From Chloroflexota bacterium (GTDB taxonomy: Bacteria; Chloroflexota; Dehalococcoidia; Lucifugimonadales; JACPCL1): 9,725 bases of DNA. Positions 1 to 7,403 of the stretch are shown here, one piece after another (the stretch's first letter is position 1; each line of letters begins with the position of its first letter). The notes under the pieces are model-generated. The model saw only the letters and a program-made list of their open reading frames with translations. It was not told the DNA's origin and searched no databases. The stretch covers positions 1 through 9,725 of the forward strand of contig JACQUI010000128.1 in NCBI GenBank assembly GCA_016210395.1, given 5' to 3'. The position numbers and the translations under genes are program-made.

Positions 1-106
1 AGGCCTGTGCCGATGAAGACAAACCGCTTATGTAGAAAAGTAACGTTGCAACGGCCTTCGCCTTAGGTTCTTCGCCTGACTACCGTCATGGCTCAGAATG
101 ACAAAC
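1..106 (-). repeat. Left copy of a MITE-like dispersed repeat, truncated by the window edge
   Basis: The reverse complement of bases 1-106 aligns without a gap to bases 9233-9338 on the plus strand, with about 74 of 106 positions identical by hand count. The outer part is best conserved (about 41 of 48), including an exact 14-base block CTGAGCCATGACGG at 83-96 (minus) and 9243-9256 (plus). The inner end is an exact 10-mer, AGGCCTGTGC at 1-10 against GCACAGGCCT at 9329-9338. The window begins just where the second terminal arm would start, so the element probably continues to the left. It lies 4 bases downstream of the prpB stop codon. No open frame of note lies within it. Identity is seen directly; calling it a MITE-like element is inference. 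Confidence 0.62.
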
Positions 107-110
107 GCCA

Positions 111-1007
111 CTATTTTCGTTTGTCCAGGGCCAGCGCCCGGTCCACGGATTCGTAGCCCCGGTAGTCTATGAGCTGGTAGAGAGCGCTGCGGGTCTGCAT
201 GCCCTCCAGCAGGCCTTTCTGTGTGCCGGTCTGCATGATGTCCGACAGCGCGCGCTCCACCGCGCCTGCGGCGACCCGCAGCGCCGTGACGGGGTAGATC
301 ACGATCTTGTAGCCGATGGCGGCGAAACGCTGTGCCGGCAGGTAGGGCGTCTTGCCGAACTCCGTCATGTTGGCCAGCAGATGGCCGCCCACCGCCTTGG
401 CGAACGCCTCGAACTCCTGCTCCGACTCCAGGGCCTCGGGAAAGATGATGTCCGCGCCTGCCTGCTTGTAGAGCCGCGCGCGGCGGATTGCCTCATCCAT
501 GCCCAGGATGCTGCGGGCGTCGGTCCTTGCCACGATCAGCAGGTGCTTGCGGGCGCGGGCCGCGGCAGCCACTTTCTCCGCCATGCGCTCCGCCGGCACG
601 ACCTCCTTGTTTTCCAGGTGGCCGCACCGTTTGGGCATGACCTGGTCCTCTAGCTGGATTGCCCCTGCGCCTGCCTCTTCAAGCTCCTTGACGGCGCGCA
701 TCACGTTCAGCGCCTCGCCAAAGCCCGTGTCTGCATCGCAGATAACGGGCAGCCCAGTGGAGCGGGCCAGCCAGCGCACCTCCCGCGCCAGCTCGTCCAC
801 GGTGAACACGCCCACGTCCGGCAGGGCAAGGCTGGCGGAGAAAGCGGCGCCTGATAGATACAGGGCCTTGAACCCCACCTTGCGAGCGATCAGCCCCACC
901 AGGGGGTTGAACGCCCCGGGGACCATGAGCACCTCTTCCGTCTCCAGCAGGCGGGCCAGCCGCACGCCGGCGGGCTCGGCAGGGGAATCTTCCAAGAGCC
1001 AGGTCAT
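111..1007 (-). CDS. prpB: 2-methylisocitrate lyase (PrpB, isocitrate lyase/PEP mutase superfamily)
   Basis: The 298-residue product is expected to cleave 2-methylisocitrate to pyruvate and succinate, the last step of the methylcitrate cycle, in the cytoplasm. Visible landmarks are DADTGFG at residues 91-97 (Mg-binding aspartates), LED at 119-121, the catalytic loop KRCGH at 126-130 with Cys128, and RTDAR at 161-165. TEFGKTP and a GTQK...MQTR...LY block lie near the C-terminus. From memory, E. coli PrpB (296 residues) has the same KRCGH, TEFGxTP, GTQK and MQTR blocks, which argues for PrpB over isocitrate lyase or PEP mutase. The frame stays open 30 codons further upstream, but ATG 1007 is chosen because AAGGAGG stands 8 bases before it and the alignable protein begins there. 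The start overlaps the prpD stop as ATGA (1004-1007), which suggests translational coupling. A broader oxaloacetate or PEP-mutase-like activity is a less likely alternative. Confidence 0.92.
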   Translation of the reverse strand: MTWLLEDSPAEPAGVRLARLLETEEVLMVPGAFNPLVGLIARKVGFKALYLSGAAFSASLALPDVGVFTVDELAREVRWLARSTGLPVICDADTGFGEALNVMRAVKELEEAGAGAIQLEDQVMPKRCGHLENKEVVPAERMAEKVAAAARARKHLLIVARTDARSILGMDEAIRRARLYKQAGADIIFPEALESEQEFEAFAKAVGGHLLANMTEFGKTPYLPAQRFAAIGYKIVIYPVTALRVAAGAVERALSDIMQTGTQKGLLEGMQTRSALYQLIDYRGYESVDRALALDKRK

Positions 1008-2431
1008 GTCGCCTTCCTCCTTGTGGCCGCGCCGCCCTTGGTGATGCGGATCGCCCGTACCAGGCCGCTCACGTCCGGCTGCTCTTCCAGGCGCCATGCC
1101 AGGTCCAGCACCGTGCGGGCCTGCGCCTCGGTGAAGCGGCGGCCCACGTTGGCCAGGAACTTCTGCTCCAAAGCAGCGTCGGACATGGGGTTCCGGGCGT
1201 GGCCCAGGGGGTAGCGCACCTCTTTGGCCACTTCTCTTCCTTCACTGGTGACGACGCCGATCCTGTTGGGGATGCCCTCGGGATAGCCCCTGGTCAGGTC
1301 ATCGTCCTCTGCCAGCTTTGTGCGCTGGAGCAGCGATGCAACGCGGGGGTCTGCCAGCATGGCGGGCGTGTACGACTCCTGCGTCACCTGGCCGTCCAGC
1401 AGCGCCACCGCCACGATGTACTGGAGGGAGTGGTCCGCCGTTTCCCGCGTCTTGGGCGCCCACTTCTCGGGGTCTTTGGCGATGATCTCGTAGGAGGCCT
1501 TGAATGTGTCTATGCGCACCTGCCGGATGCCATCGCCCCCGCCGATGGCCTTGCGGACCTGAAGGGCCGCTTCGACCGCGCTCTGGGCATGGTACTCCAC
1601 GGGCCAGAACTTGATGTAGGCGTCGCTGATCCGGGTAGGCGGGGCCATGTTCTGGAGCGACTTCAGGGCCTCATTCTTGAAGGGAGTCCCACCCAGGAGC
1701 TGGTGGAAGAACCCCATCTCGCCCTCGAAGGGCTGGAATGGCCCGGTCATGCCCTTGGCTGCCAGGAGCGCGCCGAAGATGCCGTGCCTGGCGGAGTTGG
1801 CGGCGGCGGCCCCTTTCCACATAGACAGTTCGCCGGCCCGCGTCTGGCGCATGGCCGCGTGGGGCACGATTGCGATAGAGATGGCCTGCTCAGTCGCTTC
1901 CTGAGATAGCCCCAGCAGACGCCCCGCGCCTGCGGCCTCGGCGATGCCGATGTAGTTGACGTGGTCCCACTGGTGCGCGCGCAGGCTGGCGGCGTCGCAC
2001 AGGTTCATGGAAATTTCGTATCCGGCGGCGATGGCAGGGATCAGCTCTTTGGGGCCTTTGCCTGCCCACTCCGCCAGGGCCATGAGCCCGGGGATAAGGT
2101 CGCTGGGGTGCAGCGGCTCCTGAGACAGGTACGTGTCGTTGAAGTCCAGGTAGCGGACCATGAGGCCGCTGGCGAACGCCGCCACCTCCGGGTTGACCCG
2201 CGCCGCCGTGCCCCAGACGGTGGCGGCGCGGCTGTTGCCCCGGTAGGCGTAGTCCTGCGCGTAGGCCCGCGCCGCCACGGGCGCGTCCTCGTCAAAGGCG
2301 GCGATGGCGACGCCGATGCTGTCAATGATGCGGCGCTTCACCTCATGCACCGTGGCCGGCGGAAGGGTCTCCCAACGGGTGTTGCGAGCGTACTGGGCGA
2401 AGAGGCGGCTATAGGTGTCGGTGGAGGCCAT
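1004..2431 (-). CDS. prpD: 2-methylcitrate dehydratase (MmgE/PrpD family)
   Basis: The 475-residue protein is of usual length for the family (E. coli PrpD is 483). It is expected to dehydrate 2-methylcitrate to 2-methyl-cis-aconitate in the methylcitrate cycle; relatives also act on citrate. Family landmarks are RYLDFNDT at about residues 93-100, HPSD at 108-111, the block RQTRAGELSMWKG at 195-207, the FWPVEYHAQSAVEAA segment in the second half, ADHSLQY, and YPLGHAR near the C-terminus. The RQTR.GELSMWKG form resembles the MmgE/actinobacterial branch more than E. coli PrpD. The frame runs open upstream to 2899, but that part lies inside the neighbouring E1 gene and an intergenic repeat. ATG 2431 is the plausible start, with a GAGGGAG Shine-Dalgarno-like stretch upstream. 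A 188-base gap separates it from the E1 gene. It overlaps prpB by four bases. No prpC or aconitase gene is in the window. Confidence 0.92.
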   Translation of the reverse strand: MASTDTYSRLFAQYARNTRWETLPPATVHEVKRRIIDSIGVAIAAFDEDAPVAARAYAQDYAYRGNSRAATVWGTAARVNPEVAAFASGLMVRYLDFNDTYLSQEPLHPSDLIPGLMALAEWAGKGPKELIPAIAAGYEISMNLCDAASLRAHQWDHVNYIGIAEAAGAGRLLGLSQEATEQAISIAIVPHAAMRQTRAGELSMWKGAAAANSARHGIFGALLAAKGMTGPFQPFEGEMGFFHQLLGGTPFKNEALKSLQNMAPPTRISDAYIKFWPVEYHAQSAVEAALQVRKAIGGGDGIRQVRIDTFKASYEIIAKDPEKWAPKTRETADHSLQYIVAVALLDGQVTQESYTPAMLADPRVASLLQRTKLAEDDDLTRGYPEGIPNRIGVVTSEGREVAKEVRYPLGHARNPMSDAALEQKFLANVGRRFTEAQARTVLDLAWRLEEQPDVSGLVRAIRITKGGAATRRKAT

Positions 2432-2619
2432 GCACACGCTCCCTCTGAGGTTTCGTTGCGGGACACCCCTGGTCTGCCTACCCCTGCCTTTGCCTTTTGC
2501 CCTCTCGCCAAGGGGGAGGAGGGAGTTCCTTCCACCCTTGCGGGGGAAGGCCAGGATAGGGGGCAAGCGCTCTAGCCGAATGCTACTCCCTGGCGGGCAG
2601 CGCGCACAAGGCGAATGCC
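2432..2619. repeat. Intergenic region with a double-hairpin dispersed-type repeat (core 2500-2550)
   Basis: This 188-base gap between the E1 gene and prpD has no supportable gene. Its core holds two adjacent imperfect hairpins. The first is CCCTC at 2500-2504 pairing with GAGGG at 2519-2523. The second is CCTTCC at 2528-2533 pairing with GGAAGG at 2545-2550, with a further short inner pairing. The composition (runs of CCCTCTC, AAGGGGGA, GGGGGAAGG) resembles intergenic repeats that occur in many copies in some GC-rich environmental genomes. That comparison is from memory, and only one copy is visible here. Such a unit could act as a transcript-processing or termination site between the E1 gene and prpDB. 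It has no run of T on the minus strand right after the hairpins, so it is not a standard intrinsic terminator. Confidence 0.45.
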
Positions 2620-5013
2620 CTACGTTTCCCCAGCCTCCAGCGCGCCATAGCACGCCGCCATGATGCTGGATACGTCTATACCGTATTCGCGGTAGAGGTC
2701 GTCCCTGGCCCCGGACTGCCCAAACTGCGATACGCCCAGGGGCAGGGCGAATGTCCCCAGGGCGCTGCCGATCCACGCCAGCGAATGGGGGTGGCCGTCC
2801 GCGACAGTCACCACGGGCGCTCTGCGCTCCGGTTGGGAGAGAATATCGCTCAGGAACGGCGGCGCGCCCCCACGTCCGGAGCCAACGCCGGCGCACCATT
2901 GCTGGTAGCGTTGGAACAGCCGCCCGGCGGAGGTGACGTTGACGACGTTGGCGAACACGCCCTCCTTTGCCAGCAAGCGGCTCGCCTCAACGGCCTCGGG
3001 GACCATGACACCCGTTGCGAAGATGTGCACGGCGTTCTCCCCTGGCCGGTAGCCCTGTGTATCCCGCACGTCCACGAGCCTGTAGCCGCCGCTGAGCACC
3101 TGCTGCCGCAGGCTCTCCCGCGCGGAAACGTCGGCTGTGTCGGGGAACAGCCCCTGGTCAACGTCCTTGGTGGACAGGCGCAGATAGGTGGAGGCTTCCC
3201 GGCGTCGGACCATGTCGAGGCCCCAGAACAGGACCCACTCCAGCTCCTGGGCGAAGCAGGGCTCGTAGGCCCATATCCCCGGCATCTCGATGCCAATGGA
3301 CGGCGTCAGGAAGGACTGGTGGAGGCCGCCCTCCGGGCTGAGGGTGATGCCGGAAGGCGTGCCCACGACAATGAACCTGGACCCAACGTACGCGCCGTAG
3401 AGGAACGACTCCAGGGCGCGGCAGACGAAGGGGTCGTACAGCGTGCCGATGGGGAAGACAAGCTCCCCCTGGGTCTCGGCGGAGACGCCAAGCTGGCCGA
3501 GGAGCAAAAACAGGTCGCTTTCGGAGATGCCAAGCTCAATGTGGTGGCCCTGGGGCGATTCCTTCCATTGCACCAGGCGGGAGGCTGCGCCCTGGGGCAA
3601 CGGGTCCTTTTCCTGCCGGCTCCACACGCCCATCCTGCTGATCCAGCCGCCCAGGTTGGTGGACGTTGCCACGTCCGGGCTGACGGTGACGATGCGCTCC
3701 GCAAGGCGTGGGTCTTCCCTGGCGAGGTCGGCAAGGACCAGCCCGAAGGCCTGCTGTGTGGACATGCTCCCTTTGAAGGCACGGCCCAGGGAGGTGGGCG
3801 CCTTGATCTCAGCCGGTGGGGCTTTGGGCGCGGACGCGGAGCGAAGCGATCTGCCGCGCTCCGCGCACAGACGGCCCGCTTCAGAGTCCGGCCCAAAGGT
3901 GGCCCACGTCTCTTCCTCGGCGACGCCGAGGCTCTGTCGCAGCCTGCTCATGTCTTCTGCGTTCAGGACGATGGAGTGGTTTTCGGGGTCACCCTCCATG
4001 GGCGTGCGCCAGCCCTTGAGGGTGTAGGCGAAGACCACGCACGGCCCCGGGCCGGAGCCGGCATCGGCGAAGGCGCGACGGAGCACGGAGAAGTCGTGCC
4101 CGCCCAGGTCGCCGAACAGCTCCTTGAGCGTTGCAGGCTCTCGCCCCTGGATGAAACGCCTGAGGCCATCGGGGTCCTGCGACCAGTTGGGCAGGATGTC
4201 GGCGAGGGCGGTGGGAGAGAGGCGGAGCAGGGGCTGATAGACGTCATTGGGCATTTCATCAATGCAGTCCCGCAGGAGCAGGCCGCCCGGCTCGGTGAAC
4301 GCCGCTTCCAGCTTTGCGCCGTACTTGGCGTCAATCACACGCCAGCCGTTGGCGGCAAACATCTTTCGCCAGGTCTGGACGCGGATGCCGGGGATGACCC
4401 TGTCCAGGCTCTGGCGGTTCAGGTCGACCACCCACAAGACGTTCGCCCCGCCTTGCAGGACCGGCTCGGTGATGGCCTCCCAGATAGAGCCTTCGTCAAG
4501 CTCGCCGTCGCCGACCAGCGAGATGTAGCGCGGCGGGTGGGCGGACGTGCCCTTGAAGTGGGAACGAACGTACTGCTCAGCGACCTCTGCGAAGTTGGGA
4601 GCGATGGAGCCGAGGCCCACGGAGCCGGTGGAGAAGTCCACAGGGTCGGGGTCCTTTGTCCTGCTGGGATAGGACTGGAGGCCGTGGAACTCCCGAAGGG
4701 TCTTCAGGTAGCGTCCGTCAAGATTGCCCAGGAGGTACTGGATGGCATGGAAGACGGGGGAGGCATGGGGCTTGATGGAGATGCGGTCTCCGGGCCCCAT
4801 GAACTCGAAGAAGAGCGAGGTGAGAACCGTAACCACAGAGGCGCTGGAGGCCTGGTGGCCACCAACCTTTGCGCCGTCTGTGTTTGGCCGCTCCTTGTTG
4901 GCGTGGTATACCATTTGCATGGCCAGCCACAGGACGCGGTCCTGGATCTCCTGGAGGAGGCGGTCCTGGGCGGTGGATTCCGGGGCGCTGCGGCTCTGCA
5001 GGCTGCTCGTCAC
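2620..5013 (-). CDS. AceE-type (homodimeric) 2-oxoacid dehydrogenase E1, transketolase-like; pyruvate or 2-oxobutyrate dehydrogenase candidate
   Basis: This 797-residue protein is a thiamine-diphosphate enzyme that should decarboxylate a 2-oxoacid and pass the acyl group to lipoyl-E2. The N-terminal domain has GGHQAS at 51-56, a KPHASP histidine site (His83), SVGLGSI at about 131-137, and the cofactor motif GDGELDE (168-174) ending in DLNRQ with Asn199. The middle domain has ELGISE with Glu498 as the likely cofactor-activating acid, and GTPSGITLSPEGGLHQ at 551-566. The C-terminal domain ends in SQFGQSGARDDL, close to the AceE FGRSDSRENL block. It is about 90 residues shorter than E. coli AceE (887), and the shortfall lies mostly at the N-terminus. 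The start is GTG 5013, supported by AGGAGG five bases upstream. No E2 or E3 lies nearby. Adjacent prpDB suggests pyruvate or, as in MdeB-like enzymes, 2-oxobutyrate as substrate; this is inference. A plain transketolase is less likely given the AceE-like C-terminal blocks. Confidence 0.85.
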   Translation of the reverse strand: MTSSLQSRSAPESTAQDRLLQEIQDRVLWLAMQMVYHANKERPNTDGAKVGGHQASSASVVTVLTSLFFEFMGPGDRISIKPHASPVFHAIQYLLGNLDGRYLKTLREFHGLQSYPSRTKDPDPVDFSTGSVGLGSIAPNFAEVAEQYVRSHFKGTSAHPPRYISLVGDGELDEGSIWEAITEPVLQGGANVLWVVDLNRQSLDRVIPGIRVQTWRKMFAANGWRVIDAKYGAKLEAAFTEPGGLLLRDCIDEMPNDVYQPLLRLSPTALADILPNWSQDPDGLRRFIQGREPATLKELFGDLGGHDFSVLRRAFADAGSGPGPCVVFAYTLKGWRTPMEGDPENHSIVLNAEDMSRLRQSLGVAEEETWATFGPDSEAGRLCAERGRSLRSASAPKAPPAEIKAPTSLGRAFKGSMSTQQAFGLVLADLAREDPRLAERIVTVSPDVATSTNLGGWISRMGVWSRQEKDPLPQGAASRLVQWKESPQGHHIELGISESDLFLLLGQLGVSAETQGELVFPIGTLYDPFVCRALESFLYGAYVGSRFIVVGTPSGITLSPEGGLHQSFLTPSIGIEMPGIWAYEPCFAQELEWVLFWGLDMVRRREASTYLRLSTKDVDQGLFPDTADVSARESLRQQVLSGGYRLVDVRDTQGYRPGENAVHIFATGVMVPEAVEASRLLAKEGVFANVVNVTSAGRLFQRYQQWCAGVGSGRGGAPPFLSDILSQPERRAPVVTVADGHPHSLAWIGSALGTFALPLGVSQFGQSGARDDLYREYGIDVSSIMAACYGALEAGET

Positions 5014-5071
5014 GTCGTCCTCCTGCGGGCTTCCCCTATGATCTACTCATTGGAAGGCTAGTGTGTGGCTC

Positions 5072-5812
5072 TCACGCTTCGGTAGTGTCGGCCTGAGTCC
5101 CTTCCCCTTCATGGGGCTTGGCCTCAGCAACGCGTCTCGCGAGCAGACTAGCAAAGATCAAATACTGGGCAGCTTTGATTTTGTCGAGGTCATGTACCAG
5201 TGAATGGGCCTTGGGATTTCTGATGCCGAGATAGGTGCCAGAGAAGATCTGAATGAACCCCTTTTGGTCGTTCCGGCCAGACTCCGTGTCCAGCTCGCTT
5301 AGGATGAGGCGCGCTCTGTCTAAAGAGAAGGCTCTGCCCACTAGTTTTTCGCCATCAAGATCAAGGCCGGTTCGCTCTCGAATGAGATCGAAGACGGCAA
5401 CTATTGAGTTAAGCACAGCTTCTCGGTAATTTCCGTTGAGGTAGTGTTGAAATGCATGCTCATGGATGAAGGGATGAAGCAGTTCTTCAATCCCAACCTG
5501 TGTGTTGATGGGAAGGGCTTCACGCACATGCTTCTCGGCGTTTTCTTCAACCGAAACCAAGTCTCTTTCGAGAATATCATGGTAGTCATGCTCATCACCA
5601 AAATGAATGTGCCGACCAAGATTTCCCAACTCGGCGGGGTCAAACCCTTGCCCCTCCCATAAGCGATAGAGCGATTGGTAGTCGGTTTTCATGTACCCAT
5701 TCACAAGTTCTGCGGCACCCTTATCCTTTGCTTCGATCTGGGCGAGCGCATCGGTCGCCTTTCTCCGAAGCTCTCGAACCAGAGAGCTAATTGCAAAGAA
5801 CCAATCGAGCAT
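5072..5812 (-). CDS. TIGR02391 / Ymh-domain protein, probable HEPN-like fold
   Basis: The 246-residue protein has a charged helical N-terminal half of unknown role (about 1-105) and a C-terminal half (about 108-230) that I recognise as the TIGR02391/Hypoth_Ymh family. Landmarks are IEELLHPFIHEHAFQHYLNG, then NYREAVLNS, the segment DGEKLVGRAFS, GFIQIFSG, and GIRNPKAH with Arg198 and His203. The R-N-x3-H arrangement matches the catalytic motif of HEPN ribonucleases. I recall the Ymh family being grouped with HEPN domains, so RNase or defence activity is plausible but not shown. ATG 5812 is chosen because AAAGGAG precedes it by nine bases; the open frame extends 31 codons further without a comparable site. 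Hand-counted lines in this gene run at 42-50% G+C against about 63% in a neighbour, which hints at transfer. It sits alone between CoA-transferase and E1 genes, with no obvious antitoxin partner. Confidence 0.8.
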   Translation of the reverse strand: MLDWFFAISSLVRELRRKATDALAQIEAKDKGAAELVNGYMKTDYQSLYRLWEGQGFDPAELGNLGRHIHFGDEHDYHDILERDLVSVEENAEKHVREALPINTQVGIEELLHPFIHEHAFQHYLNGNYREAVLNSIVAVFDLIRERTGLDLDGEKLVGRAFSLDRARLILSELDTESGRNDQKGFIQIFSGTYLGIRNPKAHSLVHDLDKIKAAQYLIFASLLARRVAEAKPHEGEGTQADTTEA

Positions 5813-5889
5813 CGAAATGATCTCCTTTATGGCCCCTAACGATATTCGGCGGCGCCGCACCGTCGGTGGGCTGTGCCAGGCCCTTCTGG

Positions 5890-5906
5890 TGTGGAATTGT
5901 CCCACA
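5890..5906. promoter_or_regulatory. Short dyad upstream of the Ymh-type gene (possible operator)
   Basis: TGTGG at 5890-5894 and CCACA at 5902-5906 form an exact 5-bp inverted repeat around seven bases, about 78 bases upstream of the Ymh-type start codon. Its place in the promoter-sized gap would suit a repressor or activator site. Short dyads like this also occur by chance, and I see no convincing -35/-10 pair next to it. Confidence 0.2.
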
Positions 5907-5955
5907 ACTAAGCCTTACCGTGTCCAGCGGTGCGGCCCGTATGGGCAGTATTCGA

Positions 5956-5974
5956 GGATGCGATAGTGGCATCC
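5956..5974 (-). terminator. Stem-loop just after the CoA-transferase B gene (weak terminator candidate)
   Basis: GGATGC at 5956-5961 pairs perfectly with GCATCC at 5969-5974 around a seven-base loop. It begins 12 bases past the stop codon of the B-subunit gene, where a terminator would be expected before the unrelated Ymh-type gene. There is no T-run after it on the minus strand, so intrinsic termination is uncertain. The rest of the 174-base gap (5813-5986) also contains a 9-base inverted pair, GCCGCACCG at 5854-5862 and CGGTGCGGC at 5928-5936. Confidence 0.3.
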
Positions 5975-5986
5975 GCCCACGCCGCG

Positions 5987-6649
5987 TTACAGAGTGATCT
6001 CCCGAAGATCGGGGGCGATGAGCAGGCGAGGCTCGGTGACCTCTTGCACCGCTTCCGGCGTCCAGCCGGGCGCTACCTCCCTCAGCTTCAGGCCGGCGCT
6101 GGTGACTTCAACCACAGCTACATCCGTCACGATCAGGCTGACGCACCGCCTGCCGGTCAGAGGAAAGGAACAGGCCCTGACGATTTTCGGATTGCCCCGC
6201 CCGTCGGTGTGCTCCATGGCCACGATGACCCGCCTGGCCCCCGCCACCAGGTCCATTGCCCCGCCGATGTTGCCCGCGCCCCTGGCCGGCAGCATCCAGT
6301 TGGCCAGGTCGCCCTGCTCAGACACCTGGAAGGCTCCCAGCACCGACACGTCAATGTGGCCGCCACGGATCATGCCGAAGGCCTGGGCAGAGTCGAAAAA
6401 CGCCATGCCGGGGACGGGCAGGAGGAACTGCCCGCCGGCATTGATCAGCGTCGGGTCGCCCTCGTCCGCCTCCGCCAGCGGCCCGTAGCCGAGGACGCCG
6501 TTCTCGCTGTGGAACACCAGGCCGCTGCCTTCCGAGATGAACTGGGAGACAAGCGTGGGCAGGCCGATGCCCAGGTTCACGTAGCCATCCTGGGGCAGCT
6601 CTCTTGCCACGCGCATGGCGACGGCTTCCCTGCTCAAGCGTTCCGGCAT
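5987..6649 (-). CDS. scoB: 3-oxoacid CoA-transferase subunit B (AtoA/ScoB type)
   Basis: The 220-residue protein is the catalytic B subunit of a family I CoA-transferase. With subunit A it moves CoA between acyl-CoAs (such as succinyl- or acetyl-CoA) and a 3-oxo or short-chain acid. NLGIGLPT is at 25-32, and the active-site SENG motif is at 48-51, with Glu49 as the residue that forms the glutamyl-CoA intermediate. It is followed by GVLGYGP, the GGHIDVSVLGAFQVS block, NIGGAMDLV, and MEHTDGRGNPKIV, all typical of AtoA/ScoB. Length is normal (relatives are about 216-220 residues). ATG 6649 is supported by AAGAGGT a few bases upstream. The gene begins three bases after the stop of subunit A, so the two are co-translated. 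The exact acid acceptor cannot be read from the sequence; scoB, atoA and pcaJ are all possible labels. Confidence 0.9.
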   Translation of the reverse strand: MPERLSREAVAMRVARELPQDGYVNLGIGLPTLVSQFISEGSGLVFHSENGVLGYGPLAEADEGDPTLINAGGQFLLPVPGMAFFDSAQAFGMIRGGHIDVSVLGAFQVSEQGDLANWMLPARGAGNIGGAMDLVAGARRVIVAMEHTDGRGNPKIVRACSFPLTGRRCVSLIVTDVAVVEVTSAGLKLREVAPGWTPEAVQEVTEPRLLIAPDLREITL

Positions 6650-6652
6650 GGC

Positions 6653-7348
6653 TTACCTCTTGACGATGCGCTTCACATAGATGCCAGGCGTGACCACCGC
6701 TTCCGGTTCCAAGCACCCAGGCTCCACGATTTCATCAACCTCGGCAATGGTCACGCGGGCGGCGGTGGCCATGACGGCGTTGAAGTTGCGCGTTGAGCCC
6801 CTGTACACAAGGTTCCCCAGGGTGTCGGCCCTGTGCGCCCGGATGAAGGCGTAGTCTGCTTGCAGCGCCGTCTCCAGCAGGTACTCCCTGCCGTCGAAGA
6901 CGCGGGTCTCCTTGCCCGCGGCGATGACCGTGCCCACCCCGGCCGGCGTGTAGAAGGCGGGGATGCCTGCTCCGCCGGCGCGTATGCGCTCCGCCAGGGT
7001 CCCCTGGGGGACCAGCTCCAGATCGATCTTGCCCTGGCGGTAGAGCAACTCGAAGGCGTTGGGGCGGGATGGGGAGGCGGGCACGGGGAACGAAGCGATC
7101 ATCTTGCGGACCTGGCCGCGCTCGATGAGGAGGTTGTGGGTGAGCGGGTGGTCGGCGCTCAGGCCGCCGAAACCCGCCAGGCCTGCGGTGTTGCTGACAA
7201 GCGTCAGGTCTTTGGCCCCCTGTTGCCCCAGCGCCTCGATGAGGCGCTGCGGCATGTCGCCGGCGCCCCCGAAGCCGCCGATCATGATGACCGCGCCGTC
7301 GGGCACGTCCGCGACAGCCTCTCTGAAGGAGCCGAGGACCTTGTTCAT
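6653..7348 (-). CDS. scoA: 3-oxoacid CoA-transferase subunit A (AtoD/ScoA type)
   Basis: The 231-residue protein is the CoA-binding A subunit that pairs with the gene directly downstream. The glycine-rich GGFGGAG motif lies at residues 24-30, and the family segment GTLAERIRAGGAGIPAFYTP at about 116-135. Further typical parts are ALQADYAFIRAHRADTLGNLVY and VTIAEVDEIVEPG, and the C-terminus has the TPGIYVKRIV end seen in AtoD/ScoA. The frame can be extended seven codons to a TTG at 7369. ATG 7348 is preferred because it is preceded by GAAGGA at a normal distance and the family's N-terminus fits there. It is separated from the sensor-domain gene upstream by 127 bases holding a 31-bp palindrome, so the CoA-transferase pair may have its own transcript or a processed one. 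The substrate is not defined; ketone-body-type (acetoacetate) or short fatty acid activation is the usual role. Confidence 0.9.
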   Translation of the reverse strand: MNKVLGSFREAVADVPDGAVIMIGGFGGAGDMPQRLIEALGQQGAKDLTLVSNTAGLAGFGGLSADHPLTHNLLIERGQVRKMIASFPVPASPSRPNAFELLYRQGKIDLELVPQGTLAERIRAGGAGIPAFYTPAGVGTVIAAGKETRVFDGREYLLETALQADYAFIRAHRADTLGNLVYRGSTRNFNAVMATAARVTIAEVDEIVEPGCLEPEAVVTPGIYVKRIVKR

Positions 7349-7403
7349 GGCCAATCCTTCATGGCGCAAGTGACGCAGCCCTGGCAGATGCGGAAATCAT
7401 GAC

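Noticed and set aside
2432..2899. N-terminal extension of prpD to 2899
   Set aside because: The added residues come from inside the E1 gene in another frame and from an intergenic repeat. The family N-terminus fits ATG 2431.
2785..5061. A 758-codon open frame on the plus strand opposite the E1 gene
   Set aside because: It is the antisense of a well-recognised AceE-type gene, has no family motif in its own translation, and such long antisense frames are common in GC-rich genes.
5813..5905. N-terminal extension of the Ymh-type protein to 5905
   Set aside because: No ribosome site fits an earlier start, while AAAGGAG lies nine bases before ATG 5812. The extra residues are arginine-rich and unlike the rest.
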